A DNA stretch of 10,286 nt, taken from positions 1 through 10,286 of the forward strand of contig CAZDJK010000035.1 in assembly GCA_964505725.1 (NCBI GenBank). Reading direction: 5' to 3'. Positions 6,805 through 10,286 of this stretch are shown here, one piece after another; positions within the stretch are counted from its first letter, which is position 1; every line of letters starts with the position of its first letter. The notes beneath the pieces are model-generated. The model did no database searches, was not told the DNA's origin, and saw only the letters and a list, made by a program, of their open reading frames with translations. Source of the DNA: CAVRJC01 sp964505725. Its GTDB lineage: Bacteria; Actinomycetota; Acidimicrobiia; IMCC26256; DASPTH01. Both the position numbers and the translations under genes were made by a program.

Positions 6805-6847
6805 ATCCTGGACCTGGCGGCCCACCGTGGCTAGAGCCCTTGGTCCC
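6805..6847 (-). promoter_or_regulatory. Dyad box plus -10 of the hsp20-nadA operon
   Basis: On the minus strand the box at 6847-6834 is GGGACCAAGGGCTC, with one mismatch to the dyad. The hexamer CAGGAT at 6810-6805 lies 33 bp downstream, giving a start near 6798 and a leader of about 40 bases. The remaining sequence up to the CBS stop at 6956 shows no gene and no strong terminator hairpin. Confidence 0.6.
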
Positions 6848-6955
6848 GTTCCCGCATGGCGATCCAGCCGGCACGACCGTGGTTTCCGCCCGGCGATGGG
6901 CCTGACCAGCGCCTCGGGGTCACGCGAGCTCCTCTCACAGCATGTCCGGTTCGGA

Positions 6956-7450
6956 TCAACGGGAGTCATTTGGTGCTGGCGTTGCGAGCAGAGGCAGTAA
7001 GTCGAACGCGCTCACGATCCCGACCAGGTTCCGCTCGTCGATGACCAAGAGACGATGCACCCGGTGGTCGATCATGCGTTGCGCGGCCGCCGCGACAGGA
7101 TCGGACGACGACACGCTCACCAGGTGCGTGCTCATGACATCACGGACTCGCCAGTCGGCCAGGTGACCGGCCACGATGCCCGAGCGCGCAATGAATTGCT
7201 CGAGGGAGGGCCGCGAGATGGAGAACGGGCCCAGGTAGAAGGCCGACACCCGTTCGGGCTCGAGGTGCTCCCGGGAGAGCGCGTAGAGCACATCGACCAT
7301 CGAGACCACGCCGACAACCCTGCCGTCATCGAGGACGGGTGCGCCGCTGACGCGCCGATCGAGAAGGATTCGATCGAGCTCGAGCATGCTCATCTCCGCG
7401 GCGGCGCACACGAGCTCATGGCTCATCACATCCGCGACGTGGGTCTTCAT
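6956..7450 (-). CDS. CBS-pair protein (Hrp1-like)
   Basis: A 164-aa protein made almost entirely of two CBS domains, residues 3-57 (VADVMSHELV ... APVLDDGRVVGVVSMVDVLYAL) and 101-155 (RVRDVMSTHLVSVS ... RLLVIDERNLVGIVSAFDLL). They are joined by a linker of about 43 residues that contains FYLGPFSISRPSLEQ. CBS pairs bind adenosyl ligands such as AMP or ATP. A free-standing pair of this size resembles DosR-regulated Hrp1 (Rv2626c), although Hrp1 is shorter. The ATG at 7450 is preferred over the TTG at 7462; the ribosome binding site is weak (CTGAG). It lies 42 bases after the zinc-ribbon stop, so it is probably read from the promoter at 7744-7786. Confidence 0.9.
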   Translation of the reverse strand: MKTHVADVMSHELVCAAAEMSMLELDRILLDRRVSGAPVLDDGRVVGVVSMVDVLYALSREHLEPERVSAFYLGPFSISRPSLEQFIARSGIVAGHLADWRVRDVMSTHLVSVSSSDPVAAAAQRMIDHRVHRLLVIDERNLVGIVSAFDLLPLLATPAPNDSR

Positions 7451-7492
7451 CTCAGCACGCAAGCCAGCCGCCTGTCTTTGGCGCCCACGCGG

Positions 7493-7693
7493 TTACGTGC
7501 GGGGTGAACGCCGCGTGCGGCGTGTGAACGCGCTCCGAGCCACCCAGGGACGATCATGGGCCGGCTCCAACGGCGGATCATCCGGCACCTGCTCTCGCAG
7601 TTGCTCATCCTGGCCGGGCTCACGTGCCCGGCAGGTCGCGCACACCCCGCGGCGCACCTGTTCATGTCCTCCACAACGTCGACAGACCCGCAT
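7493..7693 (-). CDS. Small zinc-ribbon protein
   Basis: A 66-aa protein. The ATG at 7693 is preceded by GGAGG at 7703-7699 with 5-base spacing, which selects this start over upstream in-frame codons and over an overlapping ATG in another frame. The N-terminus holds a compact C-x2-C-x10-C-x2-C zinc ribbon (C4, C7, C18, C21: CRRCGG ... CATCRAR). The rest is a charged, proline-containing tail ending in a basic stretch (FTRRTRRSPRT). No named family was recognised. Candidate roles are nucleic-acid or ribosome binding. It is the first gene in front of the CBS-pair gene and has the best -10 hexamer of the window. Confidence 0.68.
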   Translation of the reverse strand: MRVCRRCGGHEQVRRGVCATCRAREPGQDEQLREQVPDDPPLEPAHDRPWVARSAFTRRTRRSPRT

Positions 7694-7743
7694 CGCATCC
7701 TCCATCACCGCTCGTCGCTCAGACCCCAAGGTCCGCTTCGGTG

Positions 7744-7786
7744 ATTATCCGTCGACTACCGCCGGACCGAAAGGGCCCAAGGACCC
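7744..7786 (-). promoter_or_regulatory. Dyad box plus -10 of the zinc-ribbon-CBS operon
   Basis: On the minus strand the box at 7786-7773 is GGGTCCTTGGGCCC, a full match to GGGNC-N4-GNCCC. It is followed by TTTCGG at the -35 position (7772-7767), a 17-bp spacer and GATAAT at 7749-7744, one base from the TATAAT consensus. Box centre to hexamer centre is 33 bp. Transcription should start near 7737. The box begins directly after the stop of the universal stress gene (7789). Confidence 0.7.
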
Positions 7787-7788
7787 AT

Positions 7789-8610
7789 TCAGCATCCATC
7801 GGCCCGCGCCGTGGCCCGAGCATCATCGACCGCCGTGGCGGGTCGGGCATGGTTGGAAGGAAGCAACGGCACGAGTTGGACCGGGACGTTGCCATGTTCG
7901 ACGAGCCGGCGGACCACGAGCGCCCGGCCCGGCTCGAGCTGTTGGGACCAGCCGAGCGTGATCAGGTCGATGTCGAGTGTGTTACCAACGTCGAGGACCT
8001 CATCGGCGGGGACGCCCACTCGCAGCTCGAGGTGCGCACGCCCACGCGCGCTGCGCGCGTACCGCGCGAGGAAGGCGTTGGTGAAGGCGTCGGTCTCGTA
8101 TTGGGGATGGTTGGAGAACATCGGGATGTGGTCGTCGTCATAGACGTGCACGGCGACGACGACGACGTCTGCTGCGACGGCGATCTGCATGGCGTGTTCG
8201 AGCGCTCGCGCCGTTTCGGGCGTGCCATCGAGAGGAACCAGGAGGCGGCGGATCCGGTCTCGCACTCCGGCAAGAGGCGGCACGAGCACCAGGGGTATCG
8301 CGACGCGGATCATCAACTCGAGTGCGACATGGCCAGCGGGACGGGTACCGAGAGGTCGACCTCGGGTCCCGACGACGAGAGTCTCGGTTCGAGGTGCGCG
8401 CGTGACCGCGAGGATCTGGTCGACGACGTCGCCGCTCACCTCCTGGAGAGGCACGGCGCATGCATCGGCCGCGCCGCGAGCGGTGTCCCCGTCATCCTCC
8501 TCGACGTGCAGCACGGTCACCGGCGCTCCCGTGAGATGGGCGACGGCCACTGCGGTGCGCACCACCGGGTACGCGGCGGTCGAGTTGTCGACTGCGGCAA
8601 CGACGGTCAT
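7789..8610 (-). CDS. Tandem universal stress protein (two UspA domains)
   Basis: A 273-aa protein. The ATG at 8610 follows GGAAGGAGG; the open frame continues upstream to 8955 but crosses a promoter and a gene relic. Domain 1 (residues 1-111) begins VVAAVDNS and carries VVGTRGRP...GHVALELMIRVAIPLVLVPP, close to the ATP-binding G-x2-G-x9-G pattern. Domain 2 (120-250) begins RRLLVPLDGTPETARALEHA and ends LITLGWSQQLEPGRALVVRRLVEHGNVPVQLVP. There the nucleotide-binding glycines are replaced, so only the first domain is likely to bind ATP. Double-domain Usp proteins such as Rv2623 and Rv2005c are prominent DosR products. The gene has its own promoter and an unusual leader hairpin. Confidence 0.92.
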   Translation of the reverse strand: MTVVAAVDNSTAAYPVVRTAVAVAHLTGAPVTVLHVEEDDGDTARGAADACAVPLQEVSGDVVDQILAVTRAPRTETLVVGTRGRPLGTRPAGHVALELMIRVAIPLVLVPPLAGVRDRIRRLLVPLDGTPETARALEHAMQIAVAADVVVVAVHVYDDDHIPMFSNHPQYETDAFTNAFLARYARSARGRAHLELRVGVPADEVLDVGNTLDIDLITLGWSQQLEPGRALVVRRLVEHGNVPVQLVPLLPSNHARPATAVDDARATARADGC

Positions 8611-8630
8611 CGATCCTCCCTTCCGGGCTG

Positions 8631-8653
8631 CTGCCCGACCGCCGGTCGGGCAG
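8631..8653. repeat. Perfect 10-bp inverted repeat in the leader of the universal stress gene
   Basis: CTGCCCGACC (8631-8640) is followed by three bases and its exact reverse complement GGTCGGGCAG (8644-8653). In the mRNA of the universal stress gene it would form a GC-rich stem of 10 bp with a 3-base loop, ending 10 bases before the ribosome binding site. No U-run follows, so it is not a standard terminator. It could stabilise the message, modulate translation, or be a repressor operator. Confidence 0.6.
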
Positions 8654-8715
8654 CGCGTGCCCGTCCCGATCGGAGACGCTCGCCTCGGGCCGGTCGTCCG
8701 ACCCCCACCCGAACC

Positions 8716-8758
8716 AGTCTCGGCCGGTGGCGGGATCGACACCAGGGTCCCTGGTCCC
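8716..8758 (-). promoter_or_regulatory. Dyad box plus -10 of the universal stress gene
   Basis: On the minus strand the box at 8758-8745 is GGGACCAGGGACCC, a full match. The hexamer GAGACT at 8721-8716 is centred 33 bp downstream. The box also overlaps a near-perfect palindrome ACCAGGG-T-CCCTGGT (8741-8755). The predicted start near 8709 gives a leader of about 98 bases, longer than at the other five promoters, which contains the hairpin at 8631-8653. Confidence 0.58.
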
Positions 8759-8806
8759 ATGCGTTGCCCGCGGCCGGGAGTCCGCAGCGTGAACGACCCT
8801 GGAACG

Positions 8807-8955
8807 TCAGCCCCCGTCGCGGGCGATGACGAGGTGAGCGAGGATCGCGCCGGAGAAGGCGTCGAGGTCGCCGGGATGCGGGCACCGGGGACCTGGAGCT
8901 CGGCGTCCTCGAACTCGTCTGCGACCAGGACCGCGACTTCCGCCATCTCGGCCAC
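8807..8955 (-). pseudogene. DJ-1/PfpI-family relic, internally deleted
   Basis: From the ATG at 8946 (or GTG at 8955) the frame reads AEVAVLVADEFEDAELQVP, the first strand and helix of a DJ-1/PfpI domain. Immediately afterwards, in a different frame, come PHPGDLDAFSGAILAHLV and a TGA at 8809-8807, which resembles the family C-terminus (TSRxPxDLxAFxxALL). Members have 170-190 residues; only about 45 remain, and the central part with the nucleophile-elbow cysteine is gone. One deletion of over 100 codons that also shifted the frame would explain this. The relic begins 11 bases after the prs stop, so the intact gene was probably in the prs operon. Both family matches are by motif memory and moderate in strength. 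Confidence 0.5.
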
Positions 8956-8966
8956 GGGAGCGGGCC

Positions 8967-9899
8967 TCAGGGTATGCGCTCGCCGAGGGACGCGCCGCCG
9001 TGGAGACGGCCGATCGCGTCTGCGAGGAGGTCTGCGATGCTCGCGATCTGGTGGGGGAAGGGGAGCTGCTCGGCGGCGGGCAGGGTGTCGGTGACCACCA
9101 ACGTCCGGAGGGGCAGCGTCCGGAGGCGCTCGATGGCGGGTCCGACGAGGAGCCCGTGGGTGGCGGCGACGAGCAGGGTGGGTTGGCAGCCGTGGCGGAT
9201 CAGCGCCTCCATCGCGGCGGAGATGGTGCTGGCGGTGCTGATCATGTCGTCGATCACGATCGGGACGCGGCCTTCGACGTGGCCGACGACCTCCTCGGCG
9301 CGTACCGATGAACCCGAGAGGCGCGTCTTGCGGATGACGACGACCGGGAGGTCGAGCGCGGCCGCGTAGCGTTCAGCGAGCTTGACCGCGCCGAGATCGG
9401 GTGCGACGACGACCGCGTCCGCCGGCGCGAGGGGTTGCAGCGCAGCGGCGAGCACGGACGCTGCGCTGATGGATTCCACCGGCATGGCGAACATGGCTTC
9501 GAGGGTCGCGGTGTGGGGATCGACGACGAGGACCCGATCGATGTGCACCGCGGCCAGCAGGTCGGCGACGACCCGCACTCCCAGGGATTCTCCCGTCTTG
9601 GTGCGATGGTCCTGGCGGGCGTACGCGAGATAGGGGATCACCGCGGTGATGCGAGCCGCGCCGCCGCGGCGCGTGGCGTCGGCGAGCATGAGCAGCTCGA
9701 CGAGGTGCTCGTCGACCGGTGGGCTCATCGCCTGGACGATGTACACGTCGTGACCGCGCACCGGGGTCTCGACCGTCACGTGGGCCTCGCCGTCGGGGAA
9801 CCGCTCGATCAGGGTCCTGACAAGCGCGATTCCCAACCGTGGCGCGATGGCATCGCCGAGGCGAGGATTCCCGCTGCCTGCCATCACGCTCAACGACAT
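8967..9899 (-). CDS. prs: Ribose-phosphate pyrophosphokinase (PRPP synthetase) paralogue
   Basis: A 310-aa protein making PRPP from ribose 5-phosphate and ATP, feeding nucleotide, histidine and NAD synthesis. The ATG at 9899 follows AGAGGGG; the longer frame to 10007 would overlap the upstream gene. Family landmarks: SGNPRLGDAIAPRLG (9-23), ERFPDGEAHVTV (32-43), SPPVDEHLVELL (59-70), ITAVIPYLAYARQDHRTK (84-101), the PRPP loop VIDDMISTAST (215-225) and THGLLVGPAIERL (247-259). It differs from housekeeping enzymes: the flexible-loop motif RVPISAK is replaced by GESLGVRV, the DLHA motif reads DPHT (127-130), and the PRPP loop has STAST for the usual TGGT-type glycines. It is therefore a divergent paralogue, possibly with altered allostery. 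It follows the baeRF-like gene by 61 bases, apparently in one operon. Confidence 0.88.
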   Translation of the reverse strand: MSLSVMAGSGNPRLGDAIAPRLGIALVRTLIERFPDGEAHVTVETPVRGHDVYIVQAMSPPVDEHLVELLMLADATRRGGAARITAVIPYLAYARQDHRTKTGESLGVRVVADLLAAVHIDRVLVVDPHTATLEAMFAMPVESISAASVLAAALQPLAPADAVVVAPDLGAVKLAERYAAALDLPVVVIRKTRLSGSSVRAEEVVGHVEGRVPIVIDDMISTASTISAAMEALIRHGCQPTLLVAATHGLLVGPAIERLRTLPLRTLVVTDTLPAAEQLPFPHQIASIADLLADAIGRLHGGASLGERIP

Positions 9900-9960
9900 C
9901 GCGTTCCCCTCTGAGGATGATCGATCGACCGTGAAGCAGGTGGCGTGTGCCGGGTCAGGG

Positions 9961-10286
9961 TCAGTAGCGAAGGAGGGCGGCGACGGGACCGTGTACTCCG
10001 AGTGCACCGGGTTCGATGATCACGACGTCGCCACCCCGGTCGAGGACGAGCTCGATGAGCTCGTCGACGGCGTCGTCGATCACGCCCGGGGTGTCGGGAT
10101 CCCCGGCGGGCTCGAGGCGACCATCGACCACCCGAGCCGGATAGACGAAGTCTTCTTCGACGAGCAGGACGCGGGCTCGGCCCGCGAGGGTGGCGTCCCA
10201 GACGGGCTTGATGCCGACCATGCCGCGGCCGGGTCCGATCGCCTCCCCCAGCTCGTCGACCACCCCGGCGCGCCATGACGCCAGCG
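9961..10286 (-). CDS. baeRF-type (eRF1/Vms1-like) protein, C-terminal part
   Basis: An open frame enters from the right edge and ends at the TGA at 9963-9961, giving at least 107 residues. The visible part reads GLY-like connector IKPVWDATLAGRARVLLVEEDF, then DDAVDELIELVLDRGGDVVII and the ending GPVAALLRY. This pattern, with a Gly/Ala-rich ligand loop and a terminal A(L/I)LRY, is typical of the third domain of bacterial archaeo-eukaryotic release factor (baeRF) proteins, perhaps family 7. The N-terminal catalytic-type domain lies outside the window, so peptidyl-tRNA hydrolysis cannot be judged. The M. tuberculosis baeRF-type protein Rv2629 is a DosR-regulon member. It is probably the first visible gene of a baeRF-prs operon whose promoter is off the window. 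Confidence 0.7.
   Translation of the reverse strand, partial: LASWRAGVVDELGEAIGPGRGMVGIKPVWDATLAGRARVLLVEEDFVYPARVVDGRLEPAGDPDTPGVIDDAVDELIELVLDRGGDVVIIEPGALGVHGPVAALLRY

Noticed and set aside
6759..6806. N-terminal extension of hsp20 to 6806
   Set aside because: The predicted transcription start is near 6798, so this codon would not be in the message; GGGAGG precedes 6758.
8631..8653. The inverted repeat as a rho-independent terminator
   Set aside because: No T-run follows the stem on either strand, and it lies just ahead of a ribosome binding site.
8687..8700. Second dyad-like site GGGCCGGTCGTCCG before the universal stress gene
   Set aside because: It has a mismatch and the hexamer at the 33-bp spacing is CGGGCA, not NANNNT; the box at 8745-8758 fits better.
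7789..8955. A 388-aa fusion of the PfpI-like start to the universal stress protein
   Set aside because: The frame is open only by chance across a Pro/Ser/Arg-rich stretch that holds the promoter and leader hairpin; a strong ribosome binding site fixes the start at 8610.
9900..10007. N-terminal extension of prs to 10007
   Set aside because: It would overlap the baeRF-like gene end, and it lacks a ribosome binding site, whereas AGAGGGG precedes 9899.

Overview
The window is GC-rich (about 70% by eye) and uses strong GGAGG-type ribosome binding sites, frequent GTG starts and 4-base stop/start overlaps. With its protein families this points to an actinobacterium. It is probably not a Mycobacterium, perhaps a deeper-branching class such as Acidimicrobiia or Thermoleophilia; that placement is inference.

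The gene set closely parallels the dormancy (DosR/DevR) regulon of Mycobacterium tuberculosis. It has an Hsp20 chaperone, a tandem universal stress protein, a CBS-pair protein, a DUF1876 protein (like Rv1738/Rv2632c), a DUF1918 protein (like Rv0569), archease and RtcB (like Rv2630/Rv2631), a remnant of a B12-dependent ribonucleotide reductase (like NrdZ, Rv0570) and a baeRF-type release-factor-like protein (like Rv2629). Added to this are quinolinate synthase NadA and a PRPP synthetase paralogue, which together supply the two substrates for making nicotinate mononucleotide.

Layout from left to right. A frameshifted CBS gene runs off the left edge on the minus strand. Divergent from it, a plus-strand operon reads BON-DUF2267 protein, a gene stub, DUF1876, archease, and a 93-aa protein. 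Convergent to that lies the broken ribonucleotide reductase. Next comes the plus-strand pair DUF1918-rtcB. Everything further right is on the minus strand: nadA behind hsp20; a CBS-pair gene behind a small zinc-ribbon gene; the universal stress gene; a gutted DJ-1/PfpI gene; prs; and the C-terminal part of a baeRF-type gene entering from the right edge.

The main discovery is a shared promoter design. Six transcription units carry a 14-bp dyad of the form GGGNC-N4-GNCCC with few mismatches. In all six, a NANNNT hexamer lies with its centre exactly 33 bp downstream of the dyad centre. This is the geometry of an activator bound near -43, as DevR binds at its proximal sites, and the dyad resembles the mycobacterial box GGGAC-N4-GTCCC. 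The window therefore looks like a DosR-type stress regulon that joins RNA repair, chaperone and NAD-precursor functions. Several members are decaying (CBS, endonuclease-like stub, ribonucleotide reductase, PfpI) while the promoters persist. No response regulator or sensor kinase gene lies in the window, and no tRNA, rRNA, CRISPR array or insertion sequence was seen.
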